In this document: positions 12,501-24,618 of the stretch, piece by piece | How the letters are laid out: the number at the start of each line of letters is the position of its first letter | How positions within the stretch are numbered: position 1 is the first letter of the stretch | Assembly (NCBI RefSeq): GCF_963169125.1 | Contig: NC_084793.1 | Span: 213,802,652-213,866,651, forward strand | DNA: 64,000 nucleotides | Direction: 5' to 3' | Source: Humulus lupulus | Taxonomy: Eukaryota; Streptophyta; Magnoliopsida; Rosales; Cannabaceae | The notes under the pieces: generated by a model | Seen by the model: the letters and a program-made list of their open reading frames with translations, nothing else | Databases searched by the model: none | Told to the model about the DNA's origin: nothing | Made by a program: the position numbers and the translations under genes

Positions 12501-14464
12501 TGTAACGTCCCAAATTTGCTAATAAGGCTTAGTGCCTTGATTAGTGTGTCAGGATGACATAATTGGATTTATATGTGAATTATATGGATTTAATTGAATA
12601 TATGTGTGATTATATGGAATATATGAGTTGTATTATAATATGACTATTTATGCATGTTTAAGTGTGTTAAATATGCTTGTGGGCCCATTTCTTAATAGAA
12701 TGGCATTTTCGTAATTTGTGTACCTGAGGGTATATTTGTAATTATATGCTATGTGATTGCGACCATATTATTATGTGGACATGCTTTTGATACTCCGCAA
12801 GAGGCAGTCCTAGTGAGCAATTTATCGGAAAACTCACAACGAGGTAAAATACCCAGCTCGGGGTGAGCTTAGGGATATTTTGGTAATTTGGTAAATCACT
12901 GGGATTTATTAAGTAATGAAAATTAATTTTGTGAATATTTGGGTTTGGTATATTTAAGTGGGGAGTTTAAGTGAAACTCGAGGTTTAATGAGAATTAATG
13001 CCAAAAGACTAATTTTCACTTGGGAGTAAACTTTGAGGTTAAGTGGTGTTAGGGGCAATGTGGTCATTTGACCTCATTATTTAGCAAATATGCAACAACC
13101 TTTGGAAGGAGCATTCACATTTTCTCTCTCTTTCACTCTCACTTGTTGGCTACTTTGGGAAGCACTTGAAGAATTCATGAAGTTTTTTTTATTGTTTTGA
13201 GAAAATAAGGGATTTGTTGGGCATAGGAGTTGCTGGTGAGCATTCAAGGGATTAGGGGTACATATTTCTCAGCTAAGGTAAGGATTTTTTTTAATTTTCT
13301 TGGAGTTCTATATGGCTTTGAATGTTCTTGAGTTTTACAGCTTTGATTTTGGGTTTTAAGGGGGTTTTGTTGTATTTATGTGGTGATTTGGTGTTGTTGA
13401 TAGTTTACTTAGGTTGTATGGGGTATTTTGTGGTCAAAATCTCGTTGGAAATACTTGTGTTGGTTGAAATTCTGGGTCTGATATCGTTGGAAATCGCAGG
13501 GGAGTATTTAGGAAAGAACATCTTGATTCTGGGCAATATTTGGGATTCGGGTGACCTAGCGTGATCGCGCTAGGTTATGGCAGGACCACACTAGTGTCTC
13601 AGAAACCAGGGAATTTTGAATTAGGATTGGGGTTTCGAGACTAGGGGCTCGACCGCGTCTAGGGTTGATGCGACCGCGATAGTGTCGTAGAAAGCCCAAT
13701 TTTTTTTTTGTGTTTGCGACCACGCTAGGGGCAGGCGTGATCGTGCTAGGTGCCCCAAAAAGCTATTTTTCTGAATTTTTGGAATGAGGTTCGGAGGCTC
13801 GAGAATCCGTTTAAAGGGCCCTCTTAGGGGCTCAGGGAACGTTTTCAAGACCCCGTTACATGGAAACAATGTTCTTAGAGTTAGGGTTTTGATTACAACT
13901 AGGAATCTAAGGTTGGTTCTTGATGAATATATATAATGATGTTGTGACTAGGGTTTTTGCAAGACTCATGACATGGATCGCGCTCGAGCGCTTCATCGTT
14001 CACATAGGACCCGAGGTAAGAAAACTACACCCTAGTTGTGATTAGGGCTCGGGCCCCTGTTAAGGAGAATGATTATAATTATGCCTGTGAATATCTGATT
14101 AAGCATACATGAATGCATTTTATCTGATTATGTGAAAAATGAATTATATGTTTGATTACTCCTAATTGGAAAGCTCGGCTAATGAGCCATCGTCGGCACT
14201 ATGCGTGCAGAACGCAGGTTGCTATGGCTAGGTCACTCTGGGAGTGCGGTATGCACTTGTGTGACTCTATGGTTGCATACCTAGATAATGTGTCTGCTTG
14301 AGTATAGTTATTACGGCTAAACTTGTTGTTTATTTTCTGTTGACTATCTGAATTTGTTTAATTATGTTTTCTTGATGAGCCTTGGCTCATAGGTGCTATG
14401 TGGTGCAGGTAAGGGTAAGGAGAAGCTGGGACCGCCATGAGTTAGAGAGTTTTAGGGGCGGCGT
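12501..14464 (+). repeat. 3' LTR of the chromovirus, first part
   Basis: It begins TGTAACGTCCCAAATTTGC and for the first 70 bases is clearly related to the minus-strand element's LTR. It contains a GC-rich palindromic block (13550-13765, recurring forms of gcgatcgcgctag and gcgaccacgctag), an AGGTAAGAAAAC motif at 14014-14025, and a GTGCAGGTAAGG motif at 14404-14415. The CACTA transposon interrupts it at 14465, and it continues at 23826. Confidence 0.85.
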
Positions 14465-14481
14465 CACTACTACAAAATACC

Positions 14482-14720
14482 CATTACGGGGCACCTTTTT
14501 AGGGCACACACCTAAATGTAAGTCCTAAAAAATGTCTTTGAGTTTTTAGGACTCTCAGAGAGAGTCCTTAGAAAACACATTTTAGGACTCGCAATGAGTG
14601 TCCTAAAAACATATGTGAGTCCTAAAAAACATGAATAGAAAATTTAAGAGTGGTGACTTTTAAGGGCTCACTTTGGGTGTCCTAAAAACTCTTTTAGGAC
14701 ACCCAAAGTGAGCCCTAATT
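14482..14720 (+). repeat. CACTA left subterminal repeats with a long perfect hairpin
   Basis: About eight copies, in both orientations, of a motif like ttttaggactcgc or gtcctaaaa occur here. In En/Spm such repeats bind the TNPA protein. At 14664-14687 and 14692-14715 two 24-base arms are perfect inverted copies separated by only actc, so this stretch could fold into a stable hairpin. Confidence 0.85.
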
Positions 14721-16823
14721 TTTTTTAAAAGTAAAATTGGGTAAAAAAACTATTGTTGGGGTTGAAAATTGGGTCTGCCATTATATTTTCTCTGCAAACA
14801 AGAGAAGAAGAAAAAAAATGACATTTTGGATTGGGGCTTAGCTAGGGTTTCAATGGCGGCTAGGGCTGGTGAAGGCGACGACGCGACTGGTTTCGACGAC
14901 GGCTAGGGGCTGGGGTTTGAAGGCGACGAGGATGAGGACGACTGGTGGCTGGGTCTAGGGCATTTGGGGTTCTCAGCTGTTGGAGGGTTCTCAGCAACGG
15001 CATAGTCTTGGTCCGGCGCCTAGGTTCTCGGTGGTTGAGGGCGGCTCTGGCAGTGGCAATACTGTAGCAGAGGCGGCGACAACAGATATATATATATATA
15101 TATTTTTTTTTTTTTGCTTCATTTCTTTGATTAATTAATTACTTAAATGATATATCTAAAATATATTTTTTCTCTTATATTTTAATTTGTGTATGTGTTA
15201 AAGGTTAGGATAAATTTGAAATATCAAATTTTATATTGAAGTCTCGTGTTTATTTTTTCAATTTTTTTTTATAAATAATCGTTTTATTTAGTTAATATGT
15301 AAATGCTCTCTCTAAAATATATTTATTTGTCTTGAATTTTAATATGTGTATTTGTGTAGGGTTTGGATAAATTTAAATTTCTAAATTCAAATTGAAGTCT
15401 CTCTTATTTTCTAATATTGAGTGGGTAAGTATTTTATTTGATTTAGTTTATGTTAGATGAAATTTTGGTCAATTGTTGAGTGTGTATTACTAAAAATCGG
15501 AAAATTAGAGTAATTATGTATATTAGATAGGTTTCTTTATTTCAAATTCTTCAAATCTTTATGGATATTACAATCTAATTACAATCTTTAGTTATAATAG
15601 ATAGTAATTGATTGAGGATATTTCTTTGTCTTTTTTTCAACTAATTACAATTTATAGCTATATTATTAGATCTTTTTATGCGGTTGGTTTAATTCTAATG
15701 ATATATGATAGGATGATTCTTCATATTTTATTCTCTTTTTGTCTTTGGAGATATTTTTAATCTAAAAAACATTGTTTGTTTTTAGTTTTGTTTTCTCATT
15801 GAAATATGATATCAGTCAACAAAAAAATGAAAGTGTTAGCTACCTTTTGAAAAGTGTTAGCTAGTTTTTAATTCTAAATTGCTTGACTTAATTATATTAT
15901 ATATATTTTTGGGCCACATGACTAACTATGCACTTTTTTTTTCTTTTGCTTGGAAATATTATATATTAAAAAACTTAACTCTTCATTCATGCGTCGTATG
16001 TATAATATATATTATTCCATTCTTGCTTACGTACACATTTGAAAGCTTTGTTTAATCAAAACTATTAGTGTAGCAATATTATATAATTATAACTTCTCTT
16101 TATACATAGTTACTAAGTATACATCTGGAAATATATATATAGATAATACAAAAACTTAGGCATTATTTTCCTTGCTATATTCCTTATTCTTATCTTTATT
16201 TTTTGATATTTCTTCGCTATGTATATGTATATGCATATATATATATATATTATAACACACACACACATATATATATTGAGCATTTTGGAAGCAATAACAT
16301 GACTTGGTGTAATAACATGATATGGAACATACATCTAACTTTTTTATTTTTTATAATGTTGATAATAATGTTTAGGTCAATATTTTGATTGGTCTTAAAG
16401 CATTGAATAAGTAGCTAACTGCAAGAGGTATGTTGTATTTGATTTTTTTTAATTTTCAATATTTTAAAATTTTGAATGATAACTATATTACTTTAGTGGA
16501 GTTTGAATATCTTAGATATTGATCCGTAGTGAAGTAGGTTCTGGGAATTCTGTGTGCTGCGATGATAACGGAAGATTAAGAACTTGCATGTCTTAGTGAA
16601 GTACGTTCTAAGAATTTTTTGTGTTGTGGTGATATATGGATGAAAACTTGTGTGTTGTTTGATTTGTTTGACATGTTGGTGTTGATTGTGACAGATGGCT
16701 AGGCTAGTAAATTAGGGGATATGCTGTCCGATTTTCTATAGATTTTTTTATACTTAGTTTTTGTTTTGTATGTCTATTTTATTTTCTTAATTTTTATTAT
16801 TTATTAAAACAAATAGGAACAAT
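14721..16823 (+). other. CACTA 5' non-coding region
   Basis: A G-rich stretch (14830-15080) resembles an untranslated leader or a decayed first exon. It is followed by AT-rich sequence with TA and CA microsatellites (about 15085-15105 and 16225-16275). Frames seen here are low-complexity and I call no gene. The first coding sequence of the transposase is at 16824. Confidence 0.6.
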
Positions 16824-19800
16824 ATGGAAAAAAAATGGATGTCAGCTGATAGGTTGTCAGTAGAATATATAAAAAGGGTCGATGAGTTTCTTAAATTTAG
16901 TTTGGATCATGCCAAAGATCCAAACTATATTTTTTGTCCTTGTAGTAAGTGTGGAAATATGAAAAAGATGACCGCCACAATGATAAAAGAGCACTTATAT
17001 GTCCATGGGATAGACAAAAGTTATAAAATATGGTATTGGGATGGTGAAGAGCTTCATGTTACTACGGACCCTCCTAGGATGAATGAAGTTCAGAATTATA
17101 GGCAATTTGATCATGAGGATAATTTAGATGAAATGATTGATGATGCATATTATGAATCAAAAGTAGATCTCATTAAGTTTGAAAATCTACTTAATGACAT
17201 TGAAAAGATGATTTACCCTGGTTGCACTAAATTTACAAAGTTGTCAGTCCTTCTTAGATTGTACAATATGAAAGCCAAAAATGAATGGAGTGATAAGAGT
17301 TTCACAGAATTATTAGTTTTTTTTTTTGAAAGATTTACTGCCTGAAGAAAACGAGATGACTGTATCATTTTGCGAGGCTAAGAAAACTGTGTGCTCATTA
17401 GGCTTGTAATATGAAAAAATACATGATTTTCCAAATGATTGCGTATTATATCATAATAGCCTTGTAGATGCGAATTTGTGTCCTACTTGTGGTGTGTCTA
17501 TATGGCAAAAGAAAAGGAATTTAGAGGAAGTTAAGGAAGGAGTACCAACAAAATTTTTGTGGTCTATTCCTCCAATTCCTCGTTTGATTTGGTTTTATCG
17601 GAATGTTGATCATGCTAAGAATTTGACTTGGAATGCAAATGAGAGAATAAAGGACGGTAGACTTAGACATCTTGCTGACTCACTAACGTGGAAGACAGTG
17701 GATTTTGAATGGCCTTCATTTGCCAATGAACCTAGAAATATTCGTTTAGCTCTTTCTCTGGACGGAATTAATCCTCATACTTCTCTCAGTAGTAAGTATA
17801 GTTGTTGGCCTGTTATGCTAGTCATATATAATTTACCGCCATGGCTTTGTATGAAGAGGAAGTTTACCTTATTGACCTTGCTGATATCAGGACCTAAACA
17901 ACTTGGCAATGATATTGACGTCTACTTAGCACCCCTAATTGATGACTTGAAAACTTTATGGAATGAAGGGGTTAGGGCTTATGATGCATACCGAAAAGAA
18001 GAGTTTACCCTTCGAGCGGTGTTGTTATGGAAAATCAACGACTTCCCCGCTTATAGAAATTTATCCGGTTACAGTGTAAAAGGATACAAAGCTTGTCCTA
18101 TTTGTGAGGAGAAGACATTCTCTCAATATTTGAAACATTCACGCAACGTGTGTTATATGGGACATAGAAAATTCTTGCCCCGTAGACATTATTTTAGAAC
18201 TTGAAAAAATTCATTCAATGGTGAACAAGAGTTTGGTTTGGCTCTAGTTCCTTTGATTGGGAATCAAGTACTTATTAAAGTATCTGCAATTCAATTTAAG
18301 GTAGGAAAACCTATTGTTTGTCCAACTAATAAGAAGAAGGGTCATGGAAAGAGTGTTGGCAAGGACAAGACTGAAGTTAGTATGGCTAGTCCAAATGAGT
18401 CTAAAAGTCCTTGGAAGAAAAAATTAATTTTCTTTAAGCTTGAATATTAGGAAAACTGGCTTTTGTGACATAATTTAGATGTTATGCACATTGAGAAAAT
18501 TTGGTGTGATAGTCTAATAGGAACTTTGTTAAATATTCCTAGTGAAAGTAAGGATGGTATTAAAGCTCGAAAAGACTTGGTTGCATTGGGCTTGCGAAAA
18601 AAGCTACATCCAAAAGCTGGCCCTAAGAGAACATTTTTACCGGCAGCTTGTTACACACTCACTAAGGATGAGAAAATAGAACTTTGTGCTTGTTTATACA
18701 ATATTAAAGTTCCAGAAGGGTATTCTTCAAACATAAGAACGTTGGTGGATATGAAGAATTTGAATTTGGTCGGCATGAAATCTCATGATTGTCATGTCCT
18801 ATTCCAACACATTCTACCTGTGGCTATTCGTGGTGTGCTACCTAGAAAGGTTCGAGAGATAATCACACGGATGTGTTTGTTTTTCAATTATTTATGTTGT
18901 AAGATGATTGATGTTTCAACGTTGGACAATTTACAAGTGAATATTGCTATAATCCTGTGTTACTTGAGGCAATTCTTCCCACCTTATTTTTTTGACATAA
19001 TGGTGCATCTTGCAGTCCATTTGGTTAGAGAGATTAAACTATGCAGACTTGTTTACTTAAGATGGAAGTATCCTTTTGAGCGATACATGAAGATTCTTAA
19101 GAGTTATGTTAGAAATAGAAGTAGACCCAAAGGATGTATTGTTTAATGCTATATTGTAGAAGAAGCCATTGAATTTTGTTCAGAATACTTGCATGGTGTG
19201 ACAAGCGTTGGCGATCAATCTGCATTAAATAAAAGTAATGGTGGTTATGGTGGAAAAGGTGGTGTTTTATTCTCAATAAGTCAAGATGAAAGATATGAAG
19301 CACACTGTCTTGTATTGCAAAACATTGATGAGATTCAACCTTACATCGAGTAAGTTATCTTTGAGTAAATAATTTTATGTCTTTTGTTTTGATTGCATGA
19401 TATGTTATTAATTTTTATTTCATTTTTGGTTTTTAATAAAGGTTGCAATTGAAGTGACCCAAACATCAAGTCATGTGTCAGACATAGTTAAATGGATTTC
19501 CCGTGGTCCTTCTCTGAATGTGTTTAAGTACCCAGTATACATCGTCAATGGTACTCAATTCAATACTTTGGAACGAGATAATGTAAGAACCACACATAAT
19601 AGTGGAGTTTGTATTGTAGCAAAATTGTGCAAATCTCTAGTTTAAAGGACAAAAATCCTATAGAGTGTGATATGACATTTTATGGAGTAATCCAAGAAAT
19701 TTGGGAATTAGATTATATTACAACTAGAGTGCCAGTCTTCTTATGTGATTGGGTGAAAAGTGACAAGGGAGTAAAGGTTGATGATTTAGGTTTTACATTA

Positions 19801-20096
19801 GTTGATTTAAATTGAATTGGGCACAAAAATGATCGTTTCATAATGGCAACACAAGCCAAACTGGTTTTTATTTGAATGATCCATCAGACAAGCAATGGGA
19901 AGTCATGGTTCCTACTCAACCGATAGATTGGAGAGATAAAGAGAATGATGTAGATGACTTACCACTCCTTCAACAACCTATCACAATTCCCGAATCACAA
20001 CTTACCGAATACCCTATTGATTATGGTGTATATGACGATGATATTTGTTTGCGTTTTGATGGTGACAGTGTATGGGTTGATCATATAAGTTGTTAA
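16824..20096 (+). pseudogene. TNP2-type CACTA transposase, broken
   Basis: Domains appear in the family order. 16824-17100 is the transposase-associated zinc-binding domain (CPCSKCGN and a KEHLYVHGI segment). 17476-18204 with 18238-18450 is the Transposase_21 catalytic region (LALSLDGINPH, GYSVKGYKACPIC). 18480-19146 is the DUF4218-like block (HNLDVMHIEKIWCDSLIGTLL, LPVAIRG). 19454-19815 is the DUF4216-like block (VFKYPVYIVNG, CDWVKSDKGVKVDDLGF). 19872-20096 is the acidic tail. In life this protein binds the terminal repeats and cuts the DNA. Here a poly-T slip near 17310-17330 shifts the frame, and stops occur near 17407, 18202, 18448 and 18466. A GT-AG intron may lie near 19350-19440. Confidence 0.85.
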
Positions 20097-20216
20097 ATTT
20101 TGACTTGTTTTTTTTCTTCTAAAGGTTGGATGTGTTCATTTTTTATTTAATTTTCCTATTATGTTGATGATCGTCTATTAACATTGTCAATAATCGTTTC
20201 CTTTTAAGATATTTTC

Positions 20217-21716
20217 ATGGCTGATCCAGGAGGTTTTGATGATGATTGTCCACTTCCTGGGCTTGATGATGATTGTCTACTTCCTGGACATGATGATGTT
20301 GGTCAAGAGGAGAATGATGATAATGCTATAGAGGATGTGAGATCTGGTACAAGATTATGTACCATGCCCGACATAGCCAAGATGCGAAGTGAAGGTGTTA
20401 AGGTACCGATCAAGTTCAACGAATATGGACAAGCGATCGGTACAATAAGATCAAAATTAGGATCAATGATCGGATCAACTATAAAGAGGTGTGCTTCAAT
20501 CACACACGCGAGTTGGATAAAGTCCCAGAATCAGACAAAGAAATTTTTTGGGATATCATTAATGTATTTTCTCTATCACTATAATATATGTTGTTTGTAT
20601 TTTTAATATAGACTAATGATATGTATTATTTTCAATTGTAGGCTACATTTGACATAGACTATAAAACAAAAAGAAAAATTATGTCAAGGGCAGCAAAACG
20701 ATGGAGATCATTCAAATCCTATCTGACTAAGGTATGCATCTATGATATGCAAATCTGATCATCAAGACATTCAAAATTCCAAGAGGTTACTCACATTTGA
20801 TCACTAAAACAATTTGGGATGAGTTATGTGTTTCCCATATGACTGATGATTGGAAGAAAAAAAGAAAAATACATCAAGATCGTTGAAAAAAAAATAAACA
20901 CGATCATCATATGTCATGAGGTGGGTATTTGTTGGCAGTGGAAAGGCTGCAACAACAAAATTTTGGACTCGAGGTGTCTGAAATCGGCAGGTCACAGTTG
21001 TGGTTGGTGGGACATTCTAACAGGCGTAGCTTGCAACATAGTAAGTGTACCGAGGTGAGCTAATTGGTACTGAGGCAACAAGCGTAGCTCGCAACATAGT
21101 AAGTGTACTAATTTTTATATGATTGGATTACTAATTTTTAACGAGAATAACTATATTTTTATATTTTGTTTGCAGGAGCACTATAGTAAGCTCATGAGTG
21201 ATGGAAAATTTGAACCTGATGGGTGTAAGGATGTGCTTATTATGGCATTAGGCACCCCTGAGAGTAGAGGGCGAGTGAGGGGTATTGGGCTCGGTGTAAC
21301 GCCTAGCCAATTCTGGAAAACCCCACTATCCAGTAAGAAAAAGGGAAAAGAATTTGAGACTTCCACAGTTGACGCTCGATTTGCTATGATGGAAGAAAAA
21401 TACCGTCGACAAGAAGAAATAATGAAACAACAACAGGAAATGATCAAAAGACAAGAGGAAATGATCAAAAGAAAAGAGGAAATGATGCGACAATTTATGG
21501 AACAGATGAAAGGACAATATAGTAGCTTTGGAGGATCTTCTCATGTGTCAGTGCCAAACTATGGATCACCCATAGATCAGGCGACACCATCTCATCAAGC
21601 ATCACCGAAATCATAGCATCAAACTCTAGCACCACCGACCCGACAACCAGAAGAGGCACATGTGTTTATCCCCACTCCTGGCTCAAATCAGGTATACCTT
21701 TATCTTTTTAAAATCT
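20217..21716 (+). pseudogene. TNPA-like (Ptta/En/Spm, Transposase_24) gene, first exons
   Basis: Starts ATG at 20217 with an acidic repeated segment (DDDCPLPGLDD), then CTMPDIAKMRSEGVKVPIKFNEYGQAIG, a conserved opening of the plant Transposase_24 family (20358-20450). Further exons follow: 20642-20735 (KRKIMSRAAKRWRSFKSYLT), about 20780-21010, and 21176-21616 (EHYSKLMSDGKFEP, LGVTPSQFWKTPLS). The 21380-21510 part encodes a Gln/Glu/Met-rich coiled coil (repeated EEMIKR). Introns fit GT-AG. This protein normally binds the subterminal repeats. A stop at about 21614-21616 (TAG) ends the coiled-coil exon before a Pro-rich tail that still reads in frame. Confidence 0.75.
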
Positions 21717-21759
21717 AAATTCTTGAACTTGTATAACATATTTATACATATCTAAATAT

Positions 21760-23393
21760 GTGTAGGATAAAATGATTGAATGTAAATTTGCATTAGGGTC
21801 TATCACCAACATCGTTGGTAGGGGATACATTCTAGTTACTAGTAGCACAAACATCCATGGAGAAAACTACCACGGTGCAATTGAGTTTGCTTACCAACCT
21901 GACGCTCTACTTGTTAACCCAATCCCTACCAGTGAGATTTATACAGTCAAACATGCTATTGGGACTTTGATACGTTGGCCCAAGTCGCTAGTCATCTTCA
22001 ATGGAGCGACACAGGTAATTTTTTTTAAGACTATTAAATTTTTATTTACTTATTCCATTATTAATTATTTGTTATGGGTTTATTAGGAGGTCGTGAAAAA
22101 AACAGGAAAGCAAGCAGGGAAAAAAATTTCTCTACCATTAGCACCACAAACACAAAAACTAGTTCCAAAATGAGCACCTACGGTGTCATTGCAACAAGAG
22201 GTGCAACAACCATCTCCATTGTCACCTAAGTTGAGACAAGTATATGAAATCGTCAATGATTGGCCTAAACATGATTATGTCATTGAAGTGTCCATTGACT
22301 TTGATGTGTTTGGCCATGCTTGTGAATATTTTGCTTTGTTTCAGGATGAAATACTTGAATTTTCTAGAAAGGAGATGATTGGACACTCATGCATTGTCTT
22401 CTACATGAGGTATGCTCTATATGAAGTTAATAATATTTATTGTAAGATTTTTATTTCATCAACTATTTAGTTTTCTTTTAAATTTTCTTTTTAATTAATG
22501 ATATTTGTTGGTAGGATTTTGTACCATGCACTATTATTAGACGAGAAAAAGAGAGGATAGTTGTTGTTTATGAATCCGAATAAGGTTTCTACTTCCGTGA
22601 CTCATGCAGATAGTCATGCTCAAGCTTTATGTGATAGGATGTTATACTGCATGTCTAAAAAGCATGATTGGATAGTTATGCCTTATAACCATGGGTAAGT
22701 TTAATTAATATGCTTTTCATATATACAAAAAAATAGAATCTAAAGTTAAAAACTTTGTAATACTTGTTCTTTCAACAAAGAGCATTGCATGTTATTTTTA
22801 TTATATCCCAATTGACATTATTGTTGTTTTCTCGATTCTCTCAATGCACCATTAGATAACAGGACAGCCATCAAAGAGACCATCCATGATGCATTTGAGA
22901 TGTATTTCATGGAAAGAATGAAAGCACGTAAAAAGATCAACAAACGCCCAGTGGGAGTAATGTATTTCCAACCTACGGTATGTTTCTATTTGTATATGAG
23001 TTTATGTATATGTAAAGATGTTTAAGATATTTAAAACTAAGATTTGTACATGTATTACCAATCTTTATATAGTGTCGTAAACAACCAAAAAATATCGACT
23101 GCAGATATTACGTTATGAGGATGATGAAGAATGTACTTATCAATGCCTCTCATATCAAACCTTTCTTGTGGAAACAGGTAATAAAGAATATACAACTACA
23201 TAATATTAATATAGTATAATTTTTGTATATGCTTTGAATTGATTACCACTAATATAATTCTAATTAAAGATTTGTTTCTTTTTTTTTTCAATTTACCTCT
23301 GACAAACCATATACTACTCAAGAAATTGACGAAGTTCGAGAAGAATGAGCGATGTCATTTTTACAATTGGTTAGAGCAAAATGAATGATGTTA
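21760..23393 (+). pseudogene. Ulp1-like (C48) cysteine protease region joined to the TNPA-like gene
   Basis: 21772-22014 encodes CKLA-like and NIVGRGYI segments typical of the DUF8039-type domain that precedes Ulp1 modules in plant transposon proteins. 22183-22470 gives a linker and IGHSCIVFYMRYALYE. 22610-22695 gives DRMLYCMSKKHDWIVMPYNHG. Then come a His site reading EHCMLF (normally HW), an IPIDII-VV segment, and at 23085-23175 IDCRYYVMRMMKNV, which matches the catalytic Cys block (Q..DCGYYVM). The end, near 23310-23390, reads TTQEIDEVREE then a stop. In hosts such proteases remove SUMO. The Trp after the His and the Gly after the Cys are replaced, and shifts break the frame, so this copy is probably inactive. 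Confidence 0.7.
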
Positions 23394-23564
23394 TAATAGC
23401 TAGCTTACAATACATGTTGAGAAATTTAAATTTCTTTTAAAAAAAAATTTGGTGTTCTTTTAGTATTTTCTTTTCAAATTTATTTTAATACATTTTGGAC
23501 ACTCAAAGGGATATATTTTTTAAATCAAAATGAAAATTCTTGCTGCATTTTTTTTTAAAAAAAT

Positions 23565-23825
23565 TTACTTTTAAGGGCATGCAAAGTGAGTCCTAAAATC
23601 TTAATTTAAAGACACTTAACGGGATCTTTTAGGACACACATTGCGAGTTCTAAAAACATTCGTTTAGGACTCACGAAGAGAGCCCTAAAAAGTTACTTAA
23701 AGGTACTCAACAAGATTTTTTTAGGACTCGCTAAAAAGCCTCAGTTTTTAAAGCTCTCAAATAGAGGACTCGCGCCTAGCGAGTCCTAAAATGCGAGCCC
23801 TAAAAAGCCTCTTTTTGTAGTATTG
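23565..23825 (+). repeat. CACTA right subterminal repeats and terminal inverted repeat
   Basis: Repeats of taggactcgc and gagtcctaaa alternate with gggccct-like variants, and the block closes with ctttttgtagtattg. They mirror the left end (14465-14720). Confidence 0.85.
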
Positions 23826-24000
23826 CATGTACATATGCAGCTTGCTAAACCACCATGGCCGGGGTATCACAGAGGAACTAGGGTTGAACCCTATTTTTCC
23901 ACTTAGGGTGGCTTGTTTTGTAATCTTGTTTCAGTCCCATGTACAGGCTGAAACTTTTAACGAAAGTGTTTACTCCTTTGCATGTTTTGCATGACATTTT
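23826..24000 (+). repeat. 3' LTR of the chromovirus, second part
   Basis: The sequence catgtacatatgcag onward matches 47153-47300 of the solo Tekay LTR (gtgtacatatgcag, gaactaggg, ccctattttt, gtaat-ttt). It therefore continues the LTR cut at 14464. It ends at the atttt target site (23996-24000) used by the Tat block. The last part of the LTR may survive as 47791-47817 (ttttaaatacgg) but is uncertain. Confidence 0.75.
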
Positions 24001-24576
24001 TGTTTATCCAAAAAAAAGTTGTTGATGACGTGGCAAGGTTTTTCAACACGTGGCACAGATATTGCTCGCCTATCGACCATAATTATTTCCACATGGAAAT
24101 ATCACGTTTTATATACGACGAGACTGGTCGTATACTCCGTTCATTTATGTAAAGATCTGTATAGTTGTGATGATATCCGAGAATATCTCTTCATTATGAC
24201 CTGCAGATCAGTTTATTAAGGATAGATATTATTTCCTAATTCATGTAACTCTTCCTGAGCCTATAAATACTCAAGAAATAGCTCAAGGAAGGGGATCGAT
24301 CTTTTTCTTTCAGAACTATATTACTATTATCCATCGTTGTATTGTTGTCTTCTTCTAAGGTCTGTGAAACTCAGGAACTCTAGTTCTTTGATCACACCTT
24401 TGAAGCTCAATACTAAGAATAGTGTCAAGTGGACGTAGGTTATTACCAATCACTAGGGCCGAACCACTATAATTCTCTGTGTTCTTTATTTTTCCATTAG
24501 ATCATTTTCTCAAGCTCTATATTACTTTTCTGTCGTTTTCTAGACTCCGTGTCGTTGACCAAAATCAGGGTCAACA
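24001..24576 (+). repeat. 5' LTR of the outer Tat element
   Basis: TGTTTATCC to GGTCAACA, 576 bp. A TATA box (tataaata, 24262-24269) sits mid-LTR. Paired with 44889-47785 (minus the solo LTR): the two agree closely, with roughly a dozen substitutions and one 9-base indel over the first 270 bases by eye. Confidence 0.9.
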
Positions 24577-24618
24577 TTCTGGTGCTTTCATTGAGAGACT
24601 TGAATTCAAGAAAATCTA
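24577..24618 (+). promoter_or_regulatory. Primer-binding and leader region of the outer Tat element
   Basis: Immediately after the LTR the sequence reads ttctggtgctttcattgaga, the position of the tRNA primer site. I do not assign the tRNA with certainty. The gag ATG follows at 24619. Confidence 0.55.

Larger units (their letters stand above)
10562..14464 (+). mobile_element. Tekay/Del chromovirus, 5' part missing, 3' LTR split by later insertions
   Basis: The visible part begins inside RNase H, because the minus-strand element inserted here. It continues through integrase and a chromodomain to a 3' LTR at 12501. The LTR is cut by a CACTA element at 14465, resumes at 23826, and is cut again by the Tat block at 24001. 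A possible last scrap is at 47791-47817. The 5' half should lie left of the window, beyond the minus-strand element. Confidence 0.85.
14465..23825 (+). mobile_element. CACTA (En/Spm) DNA transposon
   Basis: The left end reads CACTACTACAAAATACCC. The right end is the inverted counterpart with two changes (ctttttgtagtattg). Flanking 3-bp sequences cgt (14462-14464) and cat (23826-23828) fit the 3-bp duplication of the superfamily, with one change of the methyl-CpG type. Subterminal arrays of a TTTTAGGACTCGC-like motif occur at both ends. Inside are a TNP2-type transposase followed by a TNPA-like gene joined to a Ulp1-like protease region, all on the plus strand. The element is about 9.36 kb, and every gene in it carries stops or shifts. 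It splits the chromovirus LTR cleanly: LTR sequence homologous to 47153-47300 resumes right after it. Confidence 0.9.

Noticed and set aside
16113..16388. Two overlapping short frames on opposite strands
   Set aside because: They are translations of TA/CA microsatellite sequence inside the CACTA non-coding region.
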